Source: RBC038 sp041390625
GTDB taxonomy: Bacteria > Chloroflexota > Dehalococcoidia > UBA2979
Length of the DNA stretch: 64,000 nt
Direction of reading: 5' to 3'
Assembly: GCA_041390625.1 (NCBI GenBank)
Contig: JAWKPM010000002.1
Coordinates: 62,001-126,000, forward strand
Shown here one piece after another: positions 1 through 6,883 of this stretch. The position numbers were made by a program, and so were the translations under genes. The notes below the pieces were generated by a model. That model did no database searches. It saw only the letters and a list, made by a program, of their open reading frames with translations, and was not told where the DNA came from. How positions within the stretch are numbered: position 1 is the stretch's first letter; every line of letters begins with the position of its first letter.

Positions 1-326
1 CTCTCCTGCTCGACCTCGACGGGCACGACGCGCAGACCGGCCTCGAGGGCCGCGCGCGCGACGTCCGAGGCGCCAATCGCTGGCACGCCGATCTCATCAC
101 CGGGGCTGAGGCCCGCGGCCTCGAGGGCGAGAGCGAGCGCCGAGGCCCCGCCCGCGCACGCGACAACGCGGCGGTCGCCGTCCACGAGTTTCGCGAGCTC
201 CGCCTCGAACGCCGAGGCGGGGTCGAGGTCCTCGGCCGGGGCGGGCGCCTCGTCGACGGGCCACGGCGCGGTGCGCACGGGTTCGCCGCCCTCGCGCGCC
301 AGGCGATCGACCGTCGAGGTGCTCAT
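1..326 (-). CDS. DegT/DnrJ/EryC1/StrS-type PLP aminotransferase, N-terminal part (runs off the window)
   Basis: The minus-strand frame opens at ATG 326 and stays open to the window edge, giving about 108 residues. The N-terminus contains LAREGGEPVRTAPWP, like the GGxPVR-PWP opening of the sugar aminotransferase family. It is followed by CAGGASALALALEAAGL and SPGDEIGVPA, which match the family's SGTAALHLAL and GPGDEVIVP segments. The catalytic lysine would lie beyond the window. Known members aminate keto-sugars or carry out related dehydrations. The substrate cannot be told here. No Shine-Dalgarno is clear upstream. The call rests on the opening motifs only. Confidence 0.7.
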   Translation of the reverse strand, partial: MSTSTVDRLAREGGEPVRTAPWPVDEAPAPAEDLDPASAFEAELAKLVDGDRRVVACAGGASALALALEAAGLSPGDEIGVPAIGASDVARAALEAGLRVVPVEVEQE

Positions 327-417
327 CGGGCCGTCCGAGAGGCGTCGGGCATCATCGGGCGACTCTATGCGAGGCTCGCCGCGCCGCGCAAAGCATCGCT
401 CTGTCTCGGGCACAGCA

Positions 418-443
418 AGACGCCCCGGCTTCCCGGGGCGTCT
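418..443 (-). terminator. Hairpin terminator downstream of the HTH gene
   Basis: A perfect 11-bp stem (AGACGCCCCGG and its complement) closes a 4-base loop, 24 bases beyond the stop of the minus-strand HTH gene. On the minus strand it is followed by TCTTGCTGT, a weak T-rich tail. The stem would also form on the plus strand. Confidence 0.7.
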
Positions 444-466
444 GTTCGTCGAAGGTAGCTGAGAGG

Positions 467-733
467 CTAGTCCGTGCCCTCGCCCGCTGCTGAAGGGGCA
501 ATGAGGCCGGGGATGACATAAGCCGGATAGGTACCGATCGCGCGACAGATCGAGATGAGCGTCGGGATCGGGATGTCACGCTTCCCGTTCTCGTAGTTCG
601 AGAGCGCGGCCTGGGTGATGCCCACGGTCCACGCCACCTCGGCCTGCGTCAGCTGCTGAGCCAGTCGCTGCTCGCGCAGGGCTCGTCCCACGTCGCTGCG
701 GTCGTAGCCGAGCGTTACCGTTCGCGTCCTCAC
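467..733 (-). CDS. Small XRE-family helix-turn-helix regulator
   Basis: The 88-residue protein has an XRE/Cro HTH at about residues 13-68: LREQRLAQQLTQAEVAWTVG, then ITQAALSNYENGKRDIPIPT, the usual Q-A-S-YE-G-R signature of the recognition helix. The start is GTG 733 rather than the upstream ATG 784, because GGGAGGA lies 6 bases before the GTG. No sensor domain is visible, so it is probably a stand-alone repressor. A palindrome (775-784) and two copies of CACGTCAAC (784-792, 802-810) upstream are candidate sites for autoregulation, which is inference. Confidence 0.85.
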   Translation of the reverse strand: MRTRTVTLGYDRSDVGRALREQRLAQQLTQAEVAWTVGITQAALSNYENGKRDIPIPTLISICRAIGTYPAYVIPGLIAPSAAGEGTD

Positions 734-774
734 GACGCCTTCCTCCCTATGAGCGCTGGATACGGCGGACGAAC

Positions 775-810
775 GTGTCGACACACGTCAACCCTGCCGT
801 TCACGTCAAC
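775..810. promoter_or_regulatory. Candidate operator: palindrome plus direct repeat
   Basis: GTGTCGACAC (775-784) is a perfect 10-bp palindrome. It abuts the first of two identical CACGTCAAC words (784-792 and 802-810) spaced 18 bp apart. Read on the minus strand these are GTTGACGTG and contain TTGACG, a -35-like hexamer. The site lies between the HTH gene and the divergent DUF2520 gene. Confidence 0.4.
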
Positions 811-899
811 GATACCACGCCATGACAATTCCTTGCATGCACACGTGGTTAACACCGCGTGACGATTCCCCTCCACGCCAGGCCACACACGCGCGCTCC

Positions 900-905
900 T
901 ATACT
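900..905 (+). promoter_or_regulatory. -10 box TATACT for the DUF2520-folP unit
   Basis: TATACT lies 47 bases upstream of the GTG start at 953. No good -35 hexamer is seen 16-18 bases upstream. Confidence 0.45.
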
Positions 906-952
906 GGCTCAAACTCGCTCAGTCGCGTGTGACCGGCGTCGAGGAGGCTTGC

Positions 953-1852
953 GTGACCGACCGGCCCGCCTCTGGCGCCCTCGATGGCTGGCGGCCGCGA
1001 ATCGGCGTGATCGGCACGGGCCGCCTCGGTGCCTCGCTCGCGCTCGCGCTCGATGCCGCCGGTCACCGTGTCGAGGCGCTGGCGAGCCTCCGAGGCGACT
1101 CTGCTCACGTCCTCGCGTGCCGCATCGAGGGCGCGACGGCTCTCGATGCCTCCGCCCTCGTCGACCGCTGCGACCTCGTGTTTCTGACGGTCCCCGACGG
1201 GGCGGTCGCACCGGTGTCCGAGGGGCTGTCGTGGCGTCGAGGGCAGTCGGTCGTTCACTGCAGCGGCGCGCTGGGCCTCGATGCGCTCGAGTCCGCCCGA
1301 AGCGCGGGTGCCGAGGTCGGGTGCATGCACCCGCTCCAGTCCTTCCCCGACCCTCGAGGCACGCCGGAGGCCTTCCGAGGCGTCACCTGTGGCATCGAGG
1401 CGGCCGAGCCGCTCGGCAGCCGTCTCGAGGCGCTGACGACCGTCCTCGGAGCCCGTCCCATCCGCCTCGAGGGCGTCGACCGCGCGCGCTACCACGCTGC
1501 TGCCGTCTTCGCCTCGAATGACGTCGTCGCGTTGATGCAGGCCGCGCGCGAGACCTGGACCGCGGCCGGGCTGTCCGCCGACGAGGCCGTGACTGCCCTC
1601 GTTCCGCTGCTCCGAGGCGCCGTGAGCAACATCGAGGCCGCCTCGAGCCTCGAGAAAGCGCTCACGGGGCCGGTCGCCCGTGGCGACGTCGAGACGGTGC
1701 GCCGCCACCTCGACGCCCTCGCCTCCGAGTCAGAGGTCGCGACGTTGTACCGCGAGCTCGCGCAGGCACTGCTGCGCCTCCGCCTCGATCTGCCGCCCGA
1801 GCGACTCGAGGCGCTTGCGGAGCTGCTCGCCCACCCTCGGGCCGAGGCCTGA
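953..1852 (+). CDS. Rossmann-fold DUF2520 protein (putative NAD(P) oxidoreductase)
   Basis: This 299-residue protein has an N-terminal Rossmann fold with IGVIGTGRLGASLALAL (GxGxxG) at about residues 17-33. A C-terminal helical DUF2520 domain begins near RARYHAAAVFASNDVVALM. Relatives resemble 6-phosphogluconate/ketopantoate-reductase-like enzymes and are sometimes found beside pantothenate genes, but no substrate is established. GTG 953 is chosen over GTG 929 because GAGGAGG (941-947) lies 5 bases before it. The next gene starts 6 bases after the stop, so the two are co-transcribed. Every Arg-Gly pair in it that I checked is coded CGA GGN. Confidence 0.8.
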   Translation: MTDRPASGALDGWRPRIGVIGTGRLGASLALALDAAGHRVEALASLRGDSAHVLACRIEGATALDASALVDRCDLVFLTVPDGAVAPVSEGLSWRRGQSVVHCSGALGLDALESARSAGAEVGCMHPLQSFPDPRGTPEAFRGVTCGIEAAEPLGSRLEALTTVLGARPIRLEGVDRARYHAAAVFASNDVVALMQAARETWTAAGLSADEAVTALVPLLRGAVSNIEAASSLEKALTGPVARGDVETVRRHLDALASESEVATLYRELAQALLRLRLDLPPERLEALAELLAHPRAEA

Positions 1853-1857
1853 CCTCG

Positions 1858-2709
1858 ATGCTGCTTCGTCTCGGGCCTCACACCATCGACTGCACCGACC
1901 GCACGGCGGTGATGGGGATTCTCAACGTCTCGGACGACTCGCCGATCACCGAGTCGATCGTCCACACCGGCGCTGCGCTCGACCGTGCGGTCGCGCTCCA
2001 TCGAGACGGTGCGGAGATCATCGATGTCGGCGCGCACTCGACGGCCTCGGGGGCGCGTGAGCTCACGCCCCAGGAGGAGATCGAGCGCGTGGCGCCCGCC
2101 ATCGAGGCGATCGCGCGCGAGGGCATCCCCACCTCGGTCGACACGTGGAACGTCGAGGTCGCGCGCGCGGCCGCCGAGGCGGGGGTGAGCCTGCTCAACG
2201 ACGTGACGGCCGCTGCCGACCCCGCGATGGGCGCGCTGGCCGCCGAGTTCGGCCTGCCGCTCTGCGCCATGCACATGCGCGGCCGTCCGCAGCGCCACGC
2301 CGAGGTCGATCAGACGTACGAGGACATCGAGGCCGAGGTGCGCACCTTCCTCGTCGAGCGGGCCGCCACCCTCGACGTGCGGCGCGTGCCGCAGGTGTGG
2401 CTCGACCCCGGCTTCGCCTTCGGGAAGTCCGAGGCCGACAACGTGCGCCTGCTGCTCGGGCTGCCGCGCCTTGTCCAAGCGGGGCGTCCCGTCCTCATCT
2501 CGGCCTCGAGGAAGGGCTTCCTCGGCGAGATGCTGGGCGAAGGCTATGGGCAGCGCGCCCCGCGCATCCTCGAGGCCACGATCGCCTTCAACGTCCTCGC
2601 TGCTTGGGCCGGCGTCCACGTCGTGCGCGTGCACGATGTCGCCGAGGTCGCCGCGGCCATCCGAGTGGTGAACGCCACGCGCGCCCGCCGCGCCGAGGAC
2701 GCCCGCTAG
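1858..2709 (+). CDS. folP: Divergent dihydropteroate synthase-family protein
   Basis: The 283-residue TIM barrel has the DHPS order of motifs: MGILNVSDDSP near residue 19, DVGAHSTASGA near residue 60, SVDTWN, LLNDVTA, LDPGFAFGKSEADN and ISASRKGFLGE. Known DHPS condenses pterin pyrophosphate with p-aminobenzoate in folate synthesis. Here loop 1 lacks the usual PDSFSDGG and loop 2 has STASG instead of STRPG, so key substrate-contact positions differ. The pterin-side motifs (DPGxxFGK, SRK) are kept. It could be the folate enzyme of this lineage or a paralogue with another pterin substrate. There is no Shine-Dalgarno; it is translated by coupling to the upstream gene 6 bases away. Confidence 0.75.
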   Translation: MLLRLGPHTIDCTDRTAVMGILNVSDDSPITESIVHTGAALDRAVALHRDGAEIIDVGAHSTASGARELTPQEEIERVAPAIEAIAREGIPTSVDTWNVEVARAAAEAGVSLLNDVTAAADPAMGALAAEFGLPLCAMHMRGRPQRHAEVDQTYEDIEAEVRTFLVERAATLDVRRVPQVWLDPGFAFGKSEADNVRLLLGLPRLVQAGRPVLISASRKGFLGEMLGEGYGQRAPRILEATIAFNVLAAWAGVHVVRVHDVAEVAAAIRVVNATRARRAEDAR

Positions 2710-2718
2710 CTGACTCGT

Positions 2719-3180
2719 CTAGTCCGAAGCGCACTCGGACAGCGTCGAGGGCCACGGGCTGCCGAGGACGATCGCGTCGTGGCATGCCTTCGACACGTCG
2801 ACGCGCGCATTCACGATGCCGCCGCCCTCGGCCGTGATGCCGCCGCCTGCGGGCGTTGCGCCATCCGGCAAGGCTGGGCAGTCGCGGCCCGAGTTCAGCT
2901 GCTGCTGGCCCGCCGCATCGAGGGCCACACACTCGATCGGCACGATCGCTGTGATCTCGAGGCGATGCGTCGGCTGTCGCCACATGATGCCGAGGAGTTC
3001 GAATCCGCCCTCGGTGAGCTTGCTGGCGACGGCGAACGTGCCGTCCCGCGGCACCTCCTCGATCGGAGCCCCGGCGATCGGGGTTACGCTGGCAACGGTG
3101 CCGACGGCGCCGAGGACCGTCGCGGCGAGGACGCCGAAGATGAGCACCGAACCGACGAGGCCAGCCATGCTGCGTCCCAT
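2719..3180 (-). CDS. Hypothetical membrane-anchored exported protein
   Basis: This 153-residue protein of no recognised family has one N-terminal hydrophobic helix (MAGLVGSVLIFGVLAATVLG). An extracytoplasmic region with three cysteines and a Gly/Ala-rich stretch follows. The start at 3180 is chosen because TACGAT lies exactly 6 bases before this ATG, the leaderless arrangement seen at other genes here, and because the upstream ATG would put the helix internally. The imperfect palindrome ATGACATGCAGGTCAT (3192-3207) sits directly on the promoter. It is convergent with the folP-like gene, whose stop is 9 bases away. Confidence 0.55.
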   Translation of the reverse strand: MGRSMAGLVGSVLIFGVLAATVLGAVGTVASVTPIAGAPIEEVPRDGTFAVASKLTEGGFELLGIMWRQPTHRLEITAIVPIECVALDAAGQQQLNSGRDCPALPDGATPAGGGITAEGGGIVNARVDVSKACHDAIVLGSPWPSTLSECASD

Positions 3181-3186
3181 GACCGC

Positions 3187-3207
3187 ATCGTATGACATGC
3201 AGGTCAT
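3187..3207 (-). promoter_or_regulatory. Leaderless promoter (TACGAT-N6-ATG) with overlapping palindrome
   Basis: On the minus strand TACGAT (3192-3187) is followed by six bases and the ATG at 3180. The imperfect palindrome ATGACATGCAGGTCAT (3192-3207) abuts the -10 box on its upstream side, a typical operator position. Confidence 0.5.
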
Positions 3208-3261
3208 GTGTGCGTGGCCGTCCGAGGTCGGGTGCACTGATCGCGCGATCGAGGTGCGCTA

Positions 3262-4251
3262 GTGCGCGCGCAGCGCCTCGAGGCGCCCGGGCCGGACGAT
3301 GCGCTGCACCTCGTCGACGTGCCTGAGCCGGAGCCGGGCTCCGGCGAGCTCCGCCTCCGCCTCGCGGCCTGCGCCGTCTGCCGCACGGACCTGCAGCTGG
3401 TTCGCGGCGATCTCGAGGCGCGTCGGCTCCCCATCGTGCCCGGCCACCAGGCGGTCGGACGCGTCGAGGCGGTCGGCGCTGACGTCGAGGGCTGGGCCAT
3501 CGGCGACCGTGCCGGTGTGGCCTGGCTGGCCGGTGCGTGCGGGAGCTGCGCCGCGTGCCGTCGAGGCAATGAAAACCTCTGTACCGAGGCCACGTTCACC
3601 GGCTGGGACCGCGACGGTGGCTATGCCGAGGCGATGACGGTCCGCGCCGACTACGCCCTCCGTCTCCCCGAGGGCTTCGAGGACCTCGCTGCCGCGCCGC
3701 TCCTCTGTGGTGGCGTCATCGGCTACCGCTCACTCAAGCGCTCGGGCATCCAGCCGGGTGGGCGCCTCGGGCTGTACGGCTTCGGCGCCTCGGCCTCGCT
3801 CGCCATTCAGGTCGCGGTGCACTGGGGCTGTGAGGTGTACGTCGTAACCCGCTCGGAGGCCGAGCGAGACCGTGCGATGACCCTCGGAGCGCGCTGGGCC
3901 GGCACCTACGAGGAGGCGCCGCCCGTTCCCCTCGATGCCGCGGTCACCTTTGCCCCGGCCGGCGAGGTCGTGATCGCCGCACTGCGTGCCCTCGATCGAG
4001 GCGGCACGGTCGCCATCAACGCCATCCACCTCGACCGCGTCCCGCAGTTCGATTACGGCGACCTCTGGTGGGAGCGCGCCCTCGTCAGCGTCGCCAACTT
4101 CACGAGGCAGGACGCCATCGAGTTCCTCGACCTCGCATCCTCGATCCCGGTCGAGACGGCCATCGAGACCTACCCGCTCGCCGAGGCAAACATCGCCCTC
4201 GCCAACCTCGAGGCCGGTCGTAGTCACGGCACTGCCGTCCTCGAGATGTAG
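3262..4251 (+). CDS. Zinc-binding alcohol dehydrogenase (MDR superfamily)
   Basis: The 329-residue MDR protein has a GroES-like N-terminal domain with CAVCRTDLQLVRGDL near residue 38 (catalytic zinc Cys) and PGHQAVGRVE with the zinc His. The structural zinc loop is ACGSCAACRRGNENLC. The Rossmann domain carries LGLYGFGASASLAIQVA near residue 170. It is probably an NAD(P)-dependent alcohol dehydrogenase; the substrate is unknown. The GTG start follows a TAG and no clear Shine-Dalgarno is seen. It lies between two small membrane genes and is not obviously in an operon. Confidence 0.85.
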   Translation: MRAQRLEAPGPDDALHLVDVPEPEPGSGELRLRLAACAVCRTDLQLVRGDLEARRLPIVPGHQAVGRVEAVGADVEGWAIGDRAGVAWLAGACGSCAACRRGNENLCTEATFTGWDRDGGYAEAMTVRADYALRLPEGFEDLAAAPLLCGGVIGYRSLKRSGIQPGGRLGLYGFGASASLAIQVAVHWGCEVYVVTRSEAERDRAMTLGARWAGTYEEAPPVPLDAAVTFAPAGEVVIAALRALDRGGTVAINAIHLDRVPQFDYGDLWWERALVSVANFTRQDAIEFLDLASSIPVETAIETYPLAEANIALANLEAGRSHGTAVLEM

Positions 4252-4284
4252 CTGCCGACGGTCTTGAGCTGCATCCGCCCGACC

Positions 4285-4290
4285 GATGAT
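4285..4290 (+). promoter_or_regulatory. Leaderless -10 box (GATGAT-N6-ATG)
   Basis: GATGAT is followed by CCGTCC and the ATG at 4297, the same 6-base spacing found at 3180 and 53226. Confidence 0.4.
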
Positions 4291-4296
4291 CCGTCC

Positions 4297-4590
4297 ATGA
4301 GTCGCCCCAACCGTTTCAGATGGTTCGCGGCGGCGCTCCTCATCGTTGCGGCAGTGGCGCAGGCGATCGCGGGCGTGTGGTGGCTCGCGCTGCTGGCCAT
4401 GCTCCTCGCTGCGGTGGTCTTGCTCTCGCCGGTACTTCGCTCTCGGTGGTTCGGTGCGTTCTCCACGACGGCGCTGGTCGTCGGCATGGTCTGGAGCGTC
4501 ACCGTCGGGCTCTGGGTTCAGGCGGCATTCCTGGCCATCGTCGTCTGGCTCGGTTTGCGTCAGGACCTGCCACGCGGATTCCACCCCTGA
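4297..4590 (+). CDS. Small multi-pass membrane protein
   Basis: This 97-residue protein of no recognised family has three hydrophobic helices (about residues 8-28, 30-48 and 52-88) separated by short basic segments. The predicted start ATG 4297 follows a -10-like GATGAT by six bases. Its stop codon TGA at 4588-4590 overlaps the possible CTG start of a second small membrane protein in the next frame. Confidence 0.6.
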   Translation: MSRPNRFRWFAAALLIVAAVAQAIAGVWWLALLAMLLAAVVLLSPVLRSRWFGAFSTTALVVGMVWSVTVGLWVQAAFLAIVVWLGLRQDLPRGFHP

Positions 4591-4778
4591 TCCCCGGCCT
4601 CGACTCGCCGTCTACGCCGGGGCTTCGTTGGTACCTGGCGCTCGTCGCCGCGACAGGCGCGGCCGCGGTCGTGCTCTTCTTACTCGGGCTGGACGGCTTC
4701 GAGATTCCGCTGGCTGTGTGTGCGACCTCCTTGGTCCTCGGTGCGCTCGACTGGCGTCGACGCAGGACTGCCGCCTGA
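4587..4778 (+). CDS. Possible small two-helix membrane protein with non-ATG start
   Basis: An open frame of 63 codons ends at TGA 4778. It encodes two hydrophobic helices, the first beginning WYLALVAATGAAAVVLFLLG, the second FEIPLAVCATSLVLGAL, and ends in basic WRRRRTAA, which looks like a real inner-membrane protein. No ATG, GTG or TTG opens it upstream of the first helix. The best candidate is CTG at 4587 in a CTGA overlap with the stop of the preceding gene. The frame is convincing; the start is not. Confidence 0.4.
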   Translation: MIPGLDSPSTPGLRWYLALVAATGAAAVVLFLLGLDGFEIPLAVCATSLVLGALDWRRRRTAA

Positions 4779-4835
4779 CCCGCCGCCCCACGCTCGCTAT
4801 CCTGACTGCGGAGCATCGAGCCAGGAGGACGCACC

Positions 4836-5687
4836 ATGACCAGCGGCGCAGTCATCGAGGCAGGCGACGCCACGTTCATGACCGAGGTCGTCGAGGCCTC
4901 GGCGGAGGTTCCCGTCGTCGTCGACTTCTGGGCGCCCTGGTGCGGTCCCTGCCGCATCATCGGCCCGGTCCTCGAGAGCCTCGCCGAGGAGCACGCGGGC
5001 CGTGTGCGCCTCGTGAAGGTGAACGTCGACGAGAACCCCGGAGTCTCCGGGCAGTTCCAGATTCAGAGCATTCCCGCCGTCTACGCCTTCAAGGACGGCG
5101 CCGTGGTCGACCAGTTCCTCGGCGCGATTCCCGAGGCACAGGCGCGCGCCTTCTTCGAAGGGTTGCTGCCGAGCGCCGCGGACCTCGAGGTCGAGGCGGG
5201 GCGCGCGGCCCTCGATGCCGGTGACCGCACCGAGGCGCGCGCGCGCTTCGAGGCGGCGCTCGCCCTCGATGCCGGTCACGAGGGCGCCTCGGTCGGGCTC
5301 GGCCGCTTGCTCCTCGATGACGGCGACCTCAAGGCCGCTGCGGGCGTCATCGAGCCCGTGGCGGCATACGCAAAGGACCCCGAGCTTCAGCGCCTCGCCG
5401 CAGAGCTGCACTTCCGCCGCTCAGGCGACGTCGACACGAGCGAATACGAGGCGCGTATCGGGGCGAACGAGGACGACGCCGAGGCTCACTACCGCCTCGG
5501 CCTGGCGCTTGCCGCGCGCGGGGAGTGGGAGCCCGCCCTCGAGCACCTGCTCGACACCGTCCGCCTCGATCGCGAGCTCGACGAGGACGGCGCCCGCCTG
5601 CGGATGCTGGAGGCCTTCAACCTGCTGGGGAACGACCACCCGCTGACGCGCGAGTACCGCTCCCGCCTCGCCAACATCCTGTTCTAG
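4836..5687 (+). CDS. Thioredoxin-TPR fusion protein (CnoX/YbbN-like)
   Basis: The 283-residue protein has a thioredoxin domain (residues 1-110) with the intact active site FWAPWCGPCR near residue 34 and the cis-proline loop QSIPAVYAF. A TetP-like helical repeat region follows (about 120-280). This is the architecture of CnoX/YbbN, a holdase co-chaperone that works with chaperonin and protects cysteines. Keeping CGPC suggests redox activity here, whereas E. coli YbbN has lost it. AGGAGG lies 7 bases before ATG 4836, and a TATCCT -10 box lies near 4798. It appears monocistronic. Confidence 0.85.
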   Translation: MTSGAVIEAGDATFMTEVVEASAEVPVVVDFWAPWCGPCRIIGPVLESLAEEHAGRVRLVKVNVDENPGVSGQFQIQSIPAVYAFKDGAVVDQFLGAIPEAQARAFFEGLLPSAADLEVEAGRAALDAGDRTEARARFEAALALDAGHEGASVGLGRLLLDDGDLKAAAGVIEPVAAYAKDPELQRLAAELHFRRSGDVDTSEYEARIGANEDDAEAHYRLGLALAARGEWEPALEHLLDTVRLDRELDEDGARLRMLEAFNLLGNDHPLTREYRSRLANILF

Positions 5688-5709
5688 CGTTCTGCTGCCT
5701 CGGCCGCCC

Positions 5710-6147
5710 TCAGGCCGTCGAGGGCCGTCGCTCCGGCGACGGCAGCAGGCCGAGCTGCGCCATCATCCCCAACTGGTCGGCGACACCCCAGTGCTCGACG
5801 ACCACCCCGTCCCGCACGCGCACGATGTCGATGACGTCGAGGTCGATCGACTTGCCGGTGGGCGGGTGTCCCATCACCGAGCCGGTGTTCACGCCACGCG
5901 CACGGTTGCGCGTCCACACGATGTCGCCGGCAACGGCCACGTCCTCCACGGTCAGCGAGAAGTTGGAATGCCAGCGGTGAAGTGTCGATGCGACGCCCTT
6001 GGCGCCGTTGGTGCCGTTCTGGTTGCCGCGCTGGTGCTCGATGCAGTCGGGCGCCATCAGCTCATCGATGACGGCTGGGTCGTTCCCGCCGATACCCACC
6101 TCGATCAGCCGCCGCACCCGCTCGATCGTCTCGTCGTGGTCCATCAT
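5710..6147 (-). CDS. SnoaL-like polyketide/ester cyclase family protein
   Basis: The 145-residue protein has a single SnoaL-like alpha+beta barrel (NTF2 fold): the start ERVRRLIEVGIGGNDPAVIDELMAP is typical, as are TVEDVAVAGDIVWTR and DLDVIDIVRVRDGVVVEHW. Members range from polyketide cyclases to enzymes of unknown function in catabolism. GAGGAGA precedes the ATG. It is transcribed divergently from a TetR gene, with two palindromes between them, so it is the likely target of that repressor. Confidence 0.8.
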   Translation of the reverse strand: MMDHDETIERVRRLIEVGIGGNDPAVIDELMAPDCIEHQRGNQNGTNGAKGVASTLHRWHSNFSLTVEDVAVAGDIVWTRNRARGVNTGSVMGHPPTGKSIDLDVIDIVRVRDGVVVEHWGVADQLGMMAQLGLLPSPERRPSTA

Positions 6148-6190
6148 CGCGTCTCTCCTCGATAGGGGTGGTCAGTTCACTGATTGCAAT

Positions 6191-6229
6191 GGAGTCGAAC
6201 TCTATTGAAATTGGATAGAGTGATACTCT
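6191..6229. promoter_or_regulatory. Paired operators for the divergent TetR regulator
   Basis: Two copies of a 5-3-5 palindrome lie in the 109-bp gap between the SnoaL and TetR genes: GGAGTCGAACTCT (6191-6203, one mismatch) and AGAGTGATACTCT (6217-6229, perfect). Centres are 26 bp apart. The -10-like GATACT is inside the second copy. Confidence 0.6.
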
Positions 6230-6256
6230 CTCGAACGCGTCGACGCAAGAGGATCA

Positions 6257-6874
6257 ATGAGCCCGGACGAGACCGGCCAGCGAACTGGTGTGCGCGCCGA
6301 GCGGGCGGCCGCGACGCGGCGCGGCATCGCGGAGGCCGCACGACGCCTCTTCGCCCGCGATGGCTACGGGGCCACCACCCTGCGCGCCATCGCCGATGAG
6401 GCCGGGGTCGCCGTCCAGACCGTCTACGCCGTCTACGGCTCAAAGGCAGGCATCCTCCGCACCCTCCGCGAGTACGCCGTCGACCAGCCCGAGGCCGAGG
6501 CGCTCATCCACGAGGCGATGCGCGAGTCCGATCCGGCGCGCCGCCTCGCCCTGTTCGCGGCTTCGATCCGTCAGCGCTGGGAGCGTGCCGGCGACATCAT
6601 CTCGACGCACAACGATGCCGCTCGGACGGACACCTCGGTCCGTCGCGGCCAGGACCAGGCGCTCGCAACCCGGCGAGCCGGAATCGCAGCGGTCGCTCGC
6701 TCACTCGAATCCGGTCTACGTCCAGGTCTCGGCGTTGACCGTGCGGCGGCGGTCCTCGATGCGCTCACCATGCCGGAGTTGCACGCAGAGCTGACGGGGA
6801 TTCACGGCTGGACCCACGACGACTACGAGGCCTGGCTCGCCGTGACGCTCACTACACAACTGCTCCGAAGCTAG
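6257..6874 (+). CDS. TetR-family transcriptional regulator
   Basis: The 205-residue protein has a TetR N-terminal HTH at about residues 18-64: GIAEAARRLFARDGYGATTL, then RAIADEAGVAVQTVYAVYGS. The ligand-binding C-terminal domain is variable. GAGG precedes ATG 6257. It is divergent from the SnoaL gene, and the two palindromes between them (6191-6229) are the obvious binding sites. The ligand is unknown. Confidence 0.85.
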   Translation: MSPDETGQRTGVRAERAAATRRGIAEAARRLFARDGYGATTLRAIADEAGVAVQTVYAVYGSKAGILRTLREYAVDQPEAEALIHEAMRESDPARRLALFAASIRQRWERAGDIISTHNDAARTDTSVRRGQDQALATRRAGIAAVARSLESGLRPGLGVDRAAAVLDALTMPELHAELTGIHGWTHDDYEAWLAVTLTTQLLRS

Positions 6875-6883
6875 GCGGCGAAC

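Noticed and set aside
5693..5750. Terminator after the thioredoxin-TPR gene
   Set aside because: The CTGCTGCC/GGCAGCAG arms reach into the coding region of the SnoaL gene and have no T-tract.
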